The notes: generated by a model not told the origin, from the letters alone. Counted from the first letter of the stretch, positions 23,106-36,000 are shown. The stretch: 64,000 nucleotides of DNA from Capitulum mitella (GCA_030062745.1 CP099848.1:10499501-10563500), one strand, 5' to 3'. A program made the numbers and translations.

Positions 23106-24523
23106 GGGCAACAACACTGCGCCTCTGAGTGTGGCATCCGCCATTGGACCGGTGGCCACAGACGGCGGGGTTACCGTGGCCGAGCGCCTGCAGCTTGCGT
23201 GGGGTCAGTGGACCTCTGACTTCACGCTGGAGCTCGCCGGGAGAAGGCTGCCCATGAACCATCAAAGGGGCGTACCGGTTCACCGTCACTAGCAGTCTGG
23301 CCTGAGAACCAGTTCTGCTGGCTCGGCCCTGCTACCGTGCCTAGTTGTACAAGTTCATAGCTCGCACACTGCGTCAGGGGCTCATCTGTTGGAGCCCATC
23401 CCCGAGCTTTATGAAGTATGAAATACAACACTTCAGTCGCTGAAATGTTGAATCGTTTGCTTGTGCGTTGTGTTCCGATTTCTGGAGGGACAACCCACTG
23501 ACGATTCAAGAACCCGTGATGCGTGAACCATGTCTATTGAATGTAATAGCCCTAAATAATGCCCAAAGGCTCCGTTTCACTCGCCCTCGAGATTTTGGGC
23601 ACACCCTGGACTCTATATACATACACCCTCGATACACACCCCAGCTGATGATGGTCGCACGCCAACTGACACGACACCGACTAGTGGAAAACTACGGAAA
23701 TTACAGTTCCAAGGTAGTGAGGTGCAAGAGCTTTGTGTGTGGCAAAGACGGAAGAACGGGGAGAAGGGGGCACGGGACACCTTAACTGGGGGCCTTTAAC
23801 ATTAGTCCTAGTGTTGCAAGGAAACCAATGGCTCGAAAAGTACCTGCGAGCCCATCGCATCAACATCCGAGTCTTCAGACATGTAGGCAATAAACGACTC
23901 AGACTTAGAGGGTTCCAACGTTCGTCACTCTTGACATGCCCACCACAACATTCAGGAAGGGGACATGTAGAGACATAGCAGGCACTCAGACAGAGGAGGA
24001 CGTGAGCTAACGTAGTACACGGGCACACAAACAAGACACGAGGGAAAATAATACCACTTGGCGAACCCTGCAGAATGCAGGATCACTAGAACAGAGCATG
24101 TTGCGGGTCACGCGCGACTCGGTGCATTTGTAGCACGTCTGAGTAGCGCACCAGCTTGGACGGACTTAAGCGGACGGCGATGATTGGTGGCCGCCTCACG
24201 GCACAAGAGGTCTGACGACGGCTGGTGAAGAACGGTGTCCTCTCTCCATCGCCGGAACTTTGCATAACAGCCGCTCCAACCAGCCGCCGCTTCCCGAACG
24301 GCAACCGCGCACGCCCCGCTGCAGGGCGCTCCCGCCGGACCAGTGCCGAGGGATTGTCTGTCACAGCTTCGTTCACCGCACAGTGACCGTGTCCAGTTCA
24401 CCGCGACCTCCGGTCAACGCACTGGAGGTGGAATGGTGCAGAGATGGCGAAAGCCAGAGGCGAGCTCTACCGCGCACCCGCCGCCGCAGCCAGTCAGAAG
24501 CTCTGCCGAGTCGGCGGGCAAAC

Positions 24524-27500
24524 TCAGAAGCTGATCTCCAGGTCGTCGTCGTCCTCCTCGCACTCGCCGGGATACAGCTTCTGCGGAGACCAAGGAGAGA
24601 CGTCCCGTCACGTGCCATTGAAGTTGAGTCCATGCCCATGGGACACTGAGAGTTTTTGTGCCCGTATTTCCAAGACAGGGAACGTGGCTACAATCCCTGT
24701 TGCTCACACCCTCGCCATATTGCATCAACAAATACCCCAAAATCAACATAAAAAGGTATTTGATTAAAGAGCCAAACCTCTGGTCGGCCACTGATCGGAC
24801 GAATTTATGCCTGCGTCTATAGCGACTGACTGAACCTGAGAATGGACGTGACCCGCATACTCACTGTCGCATACACCAAGACGGGAGCCTGACGCTGCTG
24901 GAGGCTGACCCTTACCTCGCAGTTGCCCTCCTCCTGTCCCTCGGAGACGGCCTCGGCCACCTGCTCGTGCACCACGGAGTCTATGTCGTGCTCGGCGGAG
25001 GCCAGCAGCAGTCCGAACAGCCGACTGCCGGAGCGAACAGACGCCGGTCAGTCCGACCGCCGAGGAGGGAGACAATACACAAAACAGTCAGCGGTCTGAG
25101 CGAGCAGACAGGCCAGTCCGACCCCGAGGAGGGAGACAATACACAAAACAGGCAGCGGTCTGAGCGAGCAGACAGGCCAGTCCGACCCCGAGGAGGGAGA
25201 CAATACACAAAACAGTCAGCGGTCTGAGCGAGCAGACAGGCCAGTCCGACCCCGAGGAGGGAGACAATACACAAAACAGTCAGCGGTCTGAGCGAGCAGA
25301 CAGGCCAGTCCGACCCCGAGGAGGGAGACAATACACAACACAGTCAGCGGTCTGAGCGAGCAGACAGGCCAGTCCGACCCCGAGGAGGGAGACAATACAC
25401 AAAACAGGCAGCGGTCTAAGCGAGTAGACAGGCCAGTCCGACCCCGAGGAGGGAGACAATACACAACACAGTCAGCGGTCTGAGCGAGCAGACAGGCCAC
25501 TCTGACTCTGGGGAGGGAAACAACAGACAGAACTGACAGCTGCCTGTAAAGACGGACGATTCAGCGCGGCCGGGGAAGCAAACGCACAGAAAAGCCGGCC
25601 TGAGTTGCAGACTGAGGACACCCCATTCTTTCAGCGGAACAACTGGCTGACGAAAGGCCCACCGTTGCTGTTAACGTCGGCAAATCGCGAGCCGTCTGTG
25701 TTAGAGGTGCTGGTAAAACGAATGAGAAAATGACTCGTGTCTTACCTGGTTCCCTTCGTGACTGATGAGCGTATGCCGTACGACCCGGCATCCGTGTCCT
25801 TGGCTTCACGGTTGGCCTTGCAGAGCGACTGGAGCAGGCACTCCGGTTTCCTCCTGATCTGCTTGTAGGCGCTGTAGGCTAGGATGAGTGGCTCGCCCAC
25901 CGAGTGATCCACCGTGTCCAAGATGTAGTTGTCCTCCTTCTTGCCGGAGAGGGTCTTGAACACGCTCTTCGGCGACTGGTACACCTCGTTGTACACCTTC
26001 AGGAGAAACTTGTGAGTATCGTCGCAGAACGATTTGAAGTCCAGTTGGATGCCCAGAGCGGCTACTGTATCCTCCACGTGCGGCGTGGCCATGTCGATCA
26101 GCTTGCTGACCGACGTGTCGTACATGCTGGCGAGCGACGTCACGCCCATCTGGATCTTGAGCAGCGCCAGGGGGTCCTTCAGGAAGTCGTGCGCCATTCT
26201 GATGTAGGGCAGGGCCTGCTCGATTGCCGCTCGCCGAATGTCTTCGCTCTTGAGGAGGCTGAAGGCGTCCCCGACGGCGTCCATGACGGCGTGGAAGTGC
26301 CCGGCGACTTCCTTTTCGTCCTTGCTGTTCTGGATCTGGCTCAGGTAGGTCGTGATTTCCTCCAGGCCTTCCACCTCCGGCACCATGTTGGCCATTTCCT
26401 TCAAGTCAAAGCCGCCGCCGCCGCCACCACCTGCCGCCAGCCGCATCATGATGAGCTGCATCGCTTTCGGGTCGCTCCCGATCGACTCAAGCGATCCCAT
26501 CAGTTTGGACAGGTCAGGTACGTTGTCCAGAACACCTTCAGCCTTCTTCAGAGCCTCGTCAACAGTGATGGTTACTTTGGCGGCCTTTTTGTCCTCCGTT
26601 TTCGTCTCAGTTTTTGTCTCAGCCTTTTCTTTCTGTTTGTCGTCTTCCTCCTCATTTGAAGCATCGGATCTCTTCTCCACTGTTTCTATCTTAACCTCTA
26701 CCTTTGCCTCGGTTTTCTCGTTGTCTTTCGAGGAATCTGCGGACGGCTTCTCCAAGGGCGTTTTCAGTTTGTCGAGAAGCAACTTGACAAACTCCGGCTC
26801 GGCGTTGTCCTTCTTCACCACGTTGCCCAGAACGCCGCCGAAGTTGGTGATGATCTCGTTGAGCTCGGCGCGGGTGGGCTTTTCGTCGGCAATCGCCTCC
26901 ATCAGGGACGGCAGGAGGCGGCCGATCTGGTCCTCGGAGCCGGCGAAGAGCCGCATCACCTTCTTGATCTCCTTCATGAAGGTAGGGCCCGTCCGCGACC
27001 AGTCCCACTCCTGCTCGTCGACGAAGTCCTGCAGGAACGACTCGAACGTATCCAGTGCGCCCTGGTCGTACACGACATCGGCGTCGTCGGTGCCGCTGGC
27101 GGCGCGGATGCCGCCCAGCACGCCGGCGGCCGTCCTCTCGAACTTGCGCAGCTGCTCCTCGCTCATCGTGTCCTTGAAAGCGTCGTTGAGCCGGTCCAGC
27201 AGGAAAGGGCTGGCCTGCTCGTCCTTGATCACCTGCATGAAGTTCTGCAGCAGCGGCACCAGGTCCTCGGTCTTCATGCCGTTGCCGCCGCCGCCGTCCT
27301 TCCCGAGCAGGCCGCCGGCCAGGCTGGCCAGCGTGCCGGCGTTGATGCCCTTGCTCATCAGCTGGCTGAGGTCGACGCGGCCCGACAGCACAGACGTGAA
27401 AAGCTTGCGCACCATGGCGCCGGCCGCGCCGCCCGCCTCGCCGCCCATGACGTCACCGAACTTGTCCAGGAACTGCTTGCCGTCGGGAGTGTCGGCGAAC

Positions 27501-27739
27501 AGCGCCAGCTCGGCCAGCGAGGAGCGTAGCACGTCCGGGTTGTAGGGGTCCTTCATCAGCTGGAGCAGCGCTGTCTGCAGCACGGCCATCTGGCCGCGCA
27601 GGTCGCCCGGCTGGTTGCGCTCGCGCGAATACTTCTCGGCGCCCTCGTCGTCGGCGTCGTCGCAGCCGCCGTCGCGGCAGCTCCGCTCGGCCGCCGCCGC
27701 GGCGACCACCAGCAGCAGCAGCAGCGGCAGGACGCGCAT
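24524..27739 (-). CDS. Secreted helical protein with Lys/Glu-rich middle, unknown function
   Basis: Three exons: 27739-25746, 25024-24916 and 24580-24524, phases 2 and 0, giving 719 aa. The start is the ATG at 27739, ten bases after a likely 5'-UTR acceptor (GCCGCAG|GTC). Residues 1-18 are a clear signal peptide (RVLPLLLLLVVAAAAA). Residues 50-330 and 395-640 are amphipathic helices. Residues 331-390 are a charged Lys/Glu/Thr linker and 437-443 a Gly run. Cysteines are few and mostly C-terminal (634, 640, then NCE and GEC), before an acidic end (EEDDDDLEISF). The C-terminal Cys spacing, with CLLQSLC and a later C-x4-Y-x3-C, vaguely recalls arthropod DM4/12-type secreted proteins; that is only a suggestion. 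I do not recognise the family. Extracellular or secretory-pathway location is inferred from the signal peptide and lack of a membrane segment. Confidence 0.8.
25047..25500. repeat. 64-bp minisatellite next to the exon 2 acceptor of the secreted-protein gene
   Basis: Seven units of 64 bp in the intron 25025-25745. On the gene's strand each unit has GTCGGACTGGCCTGTCTGCTC followed by GCTCAG. The true acceptor region reads GTCGGACTGACCGGCGTCTG followed by TTCGCTCCGGCAG|TCGGCTG, so it is a diverged unit with a 6-7 base insertion. Units are nearly identical, so the array is young. Confidence 0.9.
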
Positions 27740-30598
27740 CTTCTCTGACCTGCGGCACATGGGTGACAGGTAAAGACCGGTGCCCGTATGGTGGCCACAG
27801 CCGTGAAACAACAAATTTCAATTAACCCGCCCCGACTGGGGGGGGGGGCAGTTGACCACCACCGAAAGTTTTTTCCAAGATTGCAAGAGAACGAACGAAC
27901 GCAGCGGCACGAAACTTTGTGTACCTTTTGCTTTATTACTTTTAGACCCTGTGTCAAATTTTTGATCTCAGGTCAAGTCAGATGTCTGCCCTAGGTTTTG
28001 GTCAAGTGGACCTATGTTCAAGAAAGTTAAAACCTGTAACTTTTTTTCGGAAAACATGGTATCACAATAAAACTTCCAGGCACTAGAAATCTTGATAGAT
28101 GCAACAAATTTGCCATTTCAGACCTTTGGAAAATTCCAGGGTCATTGACCTAAGGTCAACCCCATGTTTCAGACATGTGGTCAATTTTTTGGAATTTAAC
28201 GGAATTTTTCTCACCAATTTTAATGTGGGGCGGTGCAGACACCCATTTGCAGTCAATGTACAAAGTATCAATGATTCCTGGCCATTGGCTTGAGGTCAGG
28301 TCTCCAATAACTGTCATAAGCCAAAATGCACCGCCGTCAAAATCGGCAATGAATTGCTCAAAACGGGTTGAAAATAGCAGAACTGGCTCACACATTTGCG
28401 AGTAATACCAATAAGTTCAAAAAGTTTAAAAAATTGCATATTTTGGAAATAAAGCTGACTCTCTCGAATAAAGCTCCGCCCATTACGTACACTGAAAACT
28501 ACTGATTTTTTCTTCAAAATTTAAGCATGAAGACCATCACAAGAACCACTGGATAAAACAATGTGACATAGAATATGTCATATATGTCGCAAAAATAAAA
28601 GAACGCTAAAATTAGTTCCCCCTTAATTTCATACCGCGTTCGACTACGGCGGCCGCCGCCAATCGACGCAAAAATTGCCGTGTCTTTAACCCAACGTTTC
28701 GGCGAATATATTAAACAAATCAGCGAAATTACTCGTGTATCGGCATCTGCGGACTTAAACATGTTCATTGGTACCTTTACCTACACTTTATTGATCACAG
28801 CCCTTGGGATCCAGGCCGCTTCTCGGTTTCACACAGTTGGCTGTGAGAAAACATATATAGGGCGTAAATGGCTTACATATTATCCGAGAACTAAAAATGA
28901 GACCAGTTTCTAGCCCTATTCGCCACGAGCTTTCCAAAGGTGTGCTTATTTTTATCGTGCAACCAGCCGTCCGTTAGACAGAGGGGGCGGTTAATCGTCC
29001 CTCCAGACGGGCGTGATCTGCACCGACCGCCAGTCGGTCGCGGCTTAAATGCCCGTAAATGTGGTCACAGATTCGAAAAACCACAGGGCTGTGAAACAAA
29101 GCACCGATAAGCGAAAGTACTCCGAAGGTAAACTTGATAAGTGTAATTTTGGGGGAGAAATTTCGTCATTTCAGTGTGGGATATCTCAGATCTGGACGTC
29201 AGAGTGGTTCGACGATATTTAGACAGTTTTTATCTCGAACATTGACAGCCAACATATTTTGAGCTTCTCATCACACTAGAACAGTCTCTTCAGAGGCATG
29301 CATTTGACGACACTGTCCCATTTTTCAGTGGCACAAAATGTTTGACCACCTTGGTCGTTCCCTGGTTCGCCAGCGACGAATTCTCTCTAAAACGACATCC
29401 GATGCGTTTGCCTGATGACCACGACCTCTTTATCCCGGCCCAGGAATGGCGGGCAGGTCGGGAGATCCCTCCGCTCGGCTCGCGTCGCGCAGAACAACTG
29501 GCGGCCGGCCGATGACGAGATTTGAGCCGGCCAACCGGGGCCAGCCAGCTCCCGGGCGACTGGGCAGCCAGAGCTAGGCCGTCCGCATATCGTCTGCAGA
29601 TCGCCCGCATACCGTCCACGAACTACCCGCAGATCGTCCTCAGATCAGCCGCGGAGGGGGCCCGCGCGGCCGGCCGCCGCCACTGCAGCCGCTCGAGATC
29701 CGAGGCCCGGGTCGGCGCGCGGCACGCGACTCCATCGGCCGTTCGGCACGACCCGCCGCATCTCATTACCCCGGCCGTGTCCGCGTCAAGATGAGTGTCG
29801 TCCGGGTTTGCGGTGTCGCAGGGTTGCCGGGTGCCGCCGGATATTCGGGCCATCGCCGCGCCGTTAAGGCGGTGCGCCGGTGAGGAGCTGAAGCGCAGGG
29901 GCAGACTTCCGCTTTAACCTGGTCTCGCTTTGGGAAGGTTTTATAAAGCTGTGAGCGTCAGCACGTGCTGTGATTTCAGACAAGGCCGTTATTGATTAAT
30001 GTATCCTGCACCCTGGTGAAAACAAGTTATTCGTTGTTTTCATTATCACCACAGCATTCCTAGTGAAGAAGTTCAAGATGACGTTTTCAATATTTTGGAA
30101 GGAAACCTGTCCCTGTAATGCAACAATGTCGTGTGACTCACACCTGTTATATAAGCGGCGATGGAAAGTGCTCACAAAAAAACTCATGCGAAGAGCCAAT
30201 AGTTAAACATCCACGAGTATGAGAGATGCATGCAGCGGCAAATAAGGTCCCTGTTTATTCTTCTTTTTCCATAATTCGTGAGGTCTGTGAATCTGAAAAT
30301 TCGGGAATGAAAGGACAGACTGTTTGCTTGAGTCCGTGCCGGCAAATGTCCAAGGGCGACGAAAACCGGTTCGCACGATTGTTTAGTGGCATTTGTGGAG
30401 GACAAGCTGCCCCGTATCGGTTTACTTTGCCCGTCGCGGGTCCTGCTTGGCTTGCCGGCAGACATCAGTCGTTTCGGCACGGTTTATTGGCAGAACAGCA
30501 TTAGCCAGCTGCAGAGCGGGGCCGTCAGCTTTGATGAAACATTCGAGTAGACGGCATGCGAAGGTTCGAGAACGGGGAGTCTCGATCTGTTGAAAGAC
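27740..30598. other. Gene-free interval
   Basis: The first bases are the 5' flank of the secreted-protein gene. The part 27990-28520 is repeat-like with several AGGTCA/TGACCT half-sites. A CpG-rich patch (29440-29870) contains short repeats of a CCGCAGATCGTCC type. No supported gene or RNA. Confidence 0.5.
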
Positions 30599-30745
30599 GT
30601 TAGAACTAGGGATGCACCGGATATCCGGTCCGGCCGGATATCCGGCCGGATATTTGAGACTATCCGGTATCTGGTATCCGGCCGGAAATTTTCCATCCCC
30701 CCGGCATTTATTTTTATTTTTTTTTTTTTCTTTTTTTACAAAACA

Positions 30746-30784
<39 letters not shown>

Positions 30785-30884
30785 TTATTTTAAAAAATAA
30801 AAAATCAAAAAATTTCATATATTTTTTTTGTTTATAAATTTTTATTTTTATTCAAAAAAAAAAAAAAAAAAATTATAAAAAAAA

Positions 30885-30934
<50 letters not shown>

Positions 30935-31969
30935 AAAAATTTTATCTTTTTTTAATTTTTTAAAAATTTTAAAAATTTTTTTTAAAAAAAAAAATTCATG
31001 AACCTCTTAGGGGTTTTGTGGTGAGGGGGGAATGGTGCAACCCCGCTGAGGTTTTCCGGGTGTCATGAGCTCATGTCGTGTGATCATGAGGTACGCCGAC
31101 AAACACGTTATTTTTTATCTTTGGGAATGCGATAGGAAATAGGTATTGCAAAACAGCCTATATATTCGGATTCCTGAAGTTGAAAGGAATCGAATGGTAT
31201 AAATTTGGTGCAGTTTGTCGTTAATTTCATCTAAAGAGGGCTCAATGCAACGGACGCCTGAGTTTTGTTATGACGGGCAAAAGTCCGGCGTCGGCCGCGG
31301 AATGATGAGTCTGCAGCACGAGGACATGCCTAACATTCGACTTTGCTTTGGATCTCAACTCGAAAAACGCTTTTAAAGTATCTTTGTTACGATTTTCAGT
31401 TAAATCGAGGTCACCCTAGGTCATTGGATTCAGATGACCTTGGGTAACCCAAGATGACCCTTATATGTTATTTGACAATAGTGTTTGTTAATTGAGATAC
31501 TATATTTGACTTCAGCATCTATAACTGTATGCAAAAAATGCTTCTGCAACTCCGAGAACGCATTGAAGCTGACGACCCCACTTGACAAGGTTTGGCCTAG
31601 TATGGCCTAGATCGGACTCCAGGGGTTAAATACAATCATGTGGTGTACAGAGAGACTCATAATTGATTGACGAACATTTTGGTATCCGTTCCGTTTCATC
31701 ATCATTTATTCTTTGACGTTCATTTGCACTTAACTCACAAAGTACCACTTTCTGCCAATTTTTGACATTTGAACCGATGTGGAAAATCATCCATTAGCCT
31801 GAGACCTTAAGAAGGGATGCCAATCGTGAGATCATGTCACGTGCAACAGGCTGTTTTTTTCCGCGACGCTCCAGGACGTAAAGTGTTGAAATGGCTGGGG
31901 GGATCGTGCCAACCTCCCTCTCCTCTATACGTCCGCCTTATGCAGAAGGCACCATACCGGCAAGTGTTA

Positions 31970-32140
31970 AGGGCACTGGCGCAGCCGAAGGCGGGCCCGA
32001 GGCCCGGGCCTCCTCCTTAGACCCACATTTTTTGTGAAAAACATTACACATCGTCTTCCCAGCAGGCGGTTTTCGCATGATTTCAGTTCACACTGGGCTC
32101 CGGGCCCCCTCCTCAAGAAATCCCTGACTGCGCCCCTGGT
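31970..32140 (+). repeat. MITE-like repeat, family B, copy 1 (nested in the hAT element)
   Basis: Shares with 36420-36570 the blocks TTAGACCCAC, CATTGCACACTGTCTTCCCAG-like sequence, CAGGCGGTTTT and a CTCAAGAAA-TCCCTG end. The outer bases (GGCGCAGCCGA ... GACTGCGCCC) are roughly inverted. About 170 bp, non-coding. Confidence 0.65.
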
Positions 32141-32349
32141 TAAGGGGCAATATACTTCAGTGGACGCAGCTTAGTATTTGTAGAGAATGCTTATCAAGCC
32201 AGATATTTGAGGTCTACCAAGGCGCCGTAATGGCATTCTGCGCATTTTGGAGCCTTTGACCTTTGCCTTCAGACAGAGATGGTGATCGGTGATCTACGCC
32301 ATGATCGCTGTGCTCTTTAGTTGTTCTTTTTTTAGAATGAAACATGCGG

Positions 32350-32392
32350 AAACCTCGCAATAACTCTGAAGGATACAGTTATTGCGAGGTTT
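32350..32392. repeat. Perfect 16-bp hairpin inside the hAT element
   Basis: AAACCTCGCAATAACT (32350-32365), loop of 11 bases, then AGTTATTGCGAGGTTT (32377-32392). The arms are exactly complementary. A T-run follows, so it resembles a terminator-like hairpin, but in this context it is more likely a transposon feature. Confidence 0.85.
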
Positions 32393-35164
32393 TTTCCATT
32401 TTTTCAGATCTTTCTTTTCCAGCGCAGTCATTTTTCGTCTCATTTTCTAGCAACAAATATCAAATAAAAATAGTTATCCATAATATCCGGTATCCGGCCG
32501 GATATCCGGCCGGATATCCAGCAGCCGATCCGGCATATCCGGTATCCGGCCGGATTACAAAAATCCCGATCCGGTGCATCCCTAGTTAGAACCGCTCGTC
32601 GCATACCACTGTTCAGGGCGGACATCCGCGGGCGATCTCGACGGCCGCAAAAGGCTGACTGGCGCCGTCCGCAGCCGGTGACTGTGGGCCGCGGGACGCC
32701 GTGAAGTACGGTGTTGTTTCAGGCCGGGATACATGGGGAAGACGACACCTGAACAATTGCAGCTCGGTGTTCTGTCCTCTGAGGCGCCATTACTGGCGTT
32801 ATGGCATACTGGTGCATGCTATGACAGGTGTACGTTTGGGAAGTCGGTCTGCACCTCTTCCGTAATGTGATGTGGTCGCGAGAACGCCGGGGTATTCTGT
32901 CTGTGCTTTGTTAAGAAGTGCAGGCAGTACGGAAGAAGTACGGAGTTTAATTCATGCTTCTTTCGTCGCTATGATTTTGAGCGTGACAGCATTGCCATTT
33001 CGCCGCATTGCCTGCCATCCATGCTTTGGACTGTGCTGTCTCCCATTTTAACGGTTCAGTACTTTTGCCCTAATGGGCCAACAAGGTCTCGTATTTGTCA
33101 TGTGCAGACTGTAAAAAGGCGGGTGGAACAAAGACCTGTCTTGCCGGGGAAGAACTGCTCCACCATTTTCTGGTACCTCCATTTATCTGTCACCCTTCCT
33201 GGAAGACCTGGGCACATGCGATCGAGGCATGGCTGAAGATTTCCGAAGATTTCCGATTTCGGGGGGGGGGAACCCGGCATAGGATTTCAGACCGTTCCTT
33301 TGCAGCCATTGTCACAGCTCCAAAGTTAAAATCCCTGAATATTGGTGGGGGGGGGGGAGAGGAGAGATCCAGAACCCCATCCCCATGGGATCGCCAGCCA
33401 TGGACCTAGGCTCCTACTGCACAGCTCATTGCCTCGTCGCTCTGTGGTGAGCTGCTGACTTACAGAGTTCTCAAATGCAGTGTAAGGGAGTTCTGGCGCA
33501 GTCTTTCGTCTTCCTGGTACCGCGAAAGGAAAGCTGACAATTCGCGAATTTAAGCAACACCACGCCTGCGGTGATTCATGAAAAGGGCGCAGATACCCCC
33601 ATGTCCACCGACACCGCCGTTCTGGGGAGTCCCCGCCGCGGTTGTGCCGGAGCTGCGGGAAGTTGCCTGGTCACGGCATGCCCGGCCGGTCGTCTCCGCT
33701 CCGGTGGCGGGTAACGGTCCGGCCGGGAGCGCCCCGCCGTCCGGCGCGGCGGCCGGGCCCGGCAAACAGCCGCGAGCACGGCCGGGACGGACAAAACAGG
33801 CGGCCAGGAGGGGACATTCCGGGCCCGGGTCCCGAGCGGCTCCGCTGGCCTGGTGTCGCGGCCCGCGACCCAGAGACCGGCGGTCCTGTACACGTGTGAT
33901 GTCGGCGGCCCGACTGCGCCAAACGGCGGCGAGTATGGGTGCTAGAGAGAGAAACGGTGCTCGAGTTTTCTCGCGTATTCCTGATGTAGGATGTGGTTTA
34001 AATAGGCGCAGGCAGTGGACGACACACATGGGACCTAACAAACAGCAAAAGGCCCAAAAATAACCACAATCAACAAAACACTGCTCAAAGGGAGACTTCC
34101 GTCTTGCCCGTACGCACACTGAACCCCCTCTGAACACTTCCTCTAAACTGCCGCTACTGCCCCCCCCCCCGCCCCTGAGCGCCGGAGCTGCGGCGGCGTC
34201 TCACCTGCGGGAGGAGCTGGCGGCGGAGACGGGCCGGCGCGGGCGGTACGGACGGTGCTCGCGGACTCGGCGGCCGACGGCGGCGCGCGGTGAGGCCGAC
34301 GTGCGGTGACTGGGTAGCACCACGTCAGCGCGCGGCGCGGGGCGATGACCGGCCGGCTAGCGGCCGCCGCCGGCTCGGTTAACGGTGACGTCACGCGGCG
34401 GCGCCGGCGGAGCCTGCCCTCGGCGGCAGACGCTCCACGCCGGGGGCCAGTCCGGGGGACGGGCTGAGGGGAGCTCTGTGCCATTGGCTGAAAATTCAAG
34501 AGACTGAGGTTGGGACCCCAGCATACGGTGATTTTAACGTGAAACGAGTGAACAATGACGGAAACAAACGGCATATACTCAGGTCGGAACCTGCATTTTT
34601 CCGGCAATATCCGTTATCCAGCAATGGAACATGACATCCACCTGAGCTCATTTCGGACTTTTTCGGGATCATAAGGGTGGGTGCAAGATCCATGGCATGA
34701 CAAGGTGAACAGGTGTGATGTTTATTTATGTATATTCCGAAATTTGGGTCAGTAGAAGAATAACTTTTGGAATGGTTTTTGGGTAATGTACTCATGAAAG
34801 CACGCCAAAAGTGGCATTTGAACATTGTCAGTCACATCCGATGAAAACGTAATTCTCTTCCAAGAGTTTCTAAAATATCGAAGCTTAAGTCTGCGGTCGT
34901 TCCATTTCCTAAGACGATCCAGTCTGCCTGGAAGCAGACTTGTGTGCTCGATTCCATCGGTAATCAGAATCGACTCCGGAATCCTTTCCGTTTTGGCCAG
35001 AGTCAGAATGGGATCGACTCCACTGATAAGTACCGAAATCAGAGTCGGAATTGAATCACATGGTTGTATACGGGATCAAAATTGGAACCCATTCCATTGG
35101 CTTAATCCAAATTAATGGATCTTAACGGAGCCGAGGAATCGACTCCCCTGGAAGTGGAATCAAG

Positions 35165-35450
35165 CATAAGTCTGCCTGGGAGACGTTTCCACTCTCCCCG
35201 GGAGACGGTCCCCATCTGTTCGGGAGACGGTCCACTTGGCCCGAGGGATGGCCCACGTCTGCCCGGGAGCCGGTCCACGCTTTCTCCGAGAGACGGTTCA
35301 CATCTGCTCCGGGATATAGTCCACTATGCTTAGAAGATGGGTAATTCTGCCCGGGAGACGGTTCTCTTCTGCCCCAAAAACGGGCCAAATTTGCCCATGG
35401 ACATGGTCCACTGTCCAGGAGACGGTCCACTCTGCCCGATCCTCATCAAA
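35165..35450. repeat. Degenerate minisatellite, unit about 22 bp
   Basis: Roughly a dozen units of TCTGCCCGGGAGACGGTCCA with many substitutions. Confidence 0.75.
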
Positions 35451-35819
35451 GACAGAAGTCAGTCCTTTCTGTCCAGGAAACAGTCCACAAATTTCGCGAG
35501 CACTGTAGATGGTCTGCACGTCTTGACCTGAGGTGGAGGAAAACTTTCTTTAGTCGATTTGCGTCGACGTAGGGTTTTACATTCATCGTTCCAGAAGTGC
35601 TGGAAGCACTTCTGTTCAGTCAGAGTTAGATTTAAGTGTCGCCTTTTCTGGACTGATTTTTGCTCGCAATGGTGGAATGACAAGCATAAACACATCCTGA
35701 TTTTTCCAAATGCATCAATGTCAATGGTAAGTGATTTTCTAGCCGCATTCTGAGCCCAATGACAGGACATGTATGGCGCAAATGAGACATTAAGTTGAGG
35801 GTTACTCAAAAACAAACTG

Positions 35820-36000
35820 GTCAGACGACTGACTGACGCCCGACGGGACATAAGACTTGACTGAGGACACGGACGCTTGAGCCCAAGAGGCTGTGCGTCC
35901 TAACCCACAACAAACAAATAAACAAACAAACTGGGCGTTGTACCAAGAGGCCTGTGCTCAAGATTTAGACGACCGACTGACGCCAAACGAAACATATCTC
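35820..36000 (-). repeat. Dispersed repeat D, copies 2 and 3
   Basis: The reverse complement of 35820-35905 matches 7041-7125. A shorter relative (CCAAGAGGCCTGTGCTCAAG onward) follows at about 35940. The two local copies are in tandem orientation. Confidence 0.55.

Larger units (their letters stand above)
22309..24523. other. Region between the RRM/F-box/LRR gene and the secreted-protein gene
   Basis: It holds the 3' flank of both convergent genes. A minisatellite (22645-22815) and an AATAAA at 23100-23105 lie in the left half. The right half has no supported gene; several short frames there have no motifs. Confidence 0.5.
30599..32592. mobile_element. Complete non-autonomous hAT element with target duplications
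   Basis: The element spans 30607-32584 (1978 bp). Both flanks carry the same 8-bp duplication GTTAGAAC (30599-30606 and 32585-32592), the hallmark of hAT insertion. The termini are inverted: TAGGGATGCACCGGATATCC on the left, and its reverse complement, with one or two differences, on the right. Each end has extra subterminal CCGGATATCCGG palindromes. The interior has no transposase: it is a long T/A homopolymer region (30710-31000), a nested MITE-like repeat (31970-32140), a perfect hairpin (32350-32392) and unique-looking sequence. It therefore needs transposase in trans. The intact duplication suggests a fairly recent insertion. Confidence 0.92.

Noticed and set aside
25047..25500. CRISPR-like array
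   Set aside because: Contiguous 64-bp repeats without unique spacers, inside a eukaryotic intron.
26352..27545. 397-codon plus-strand open frame as a gene
   Set aside because: Exactly antisense to the well-supported secreted-protein exon; Ser-rich shadow translation.
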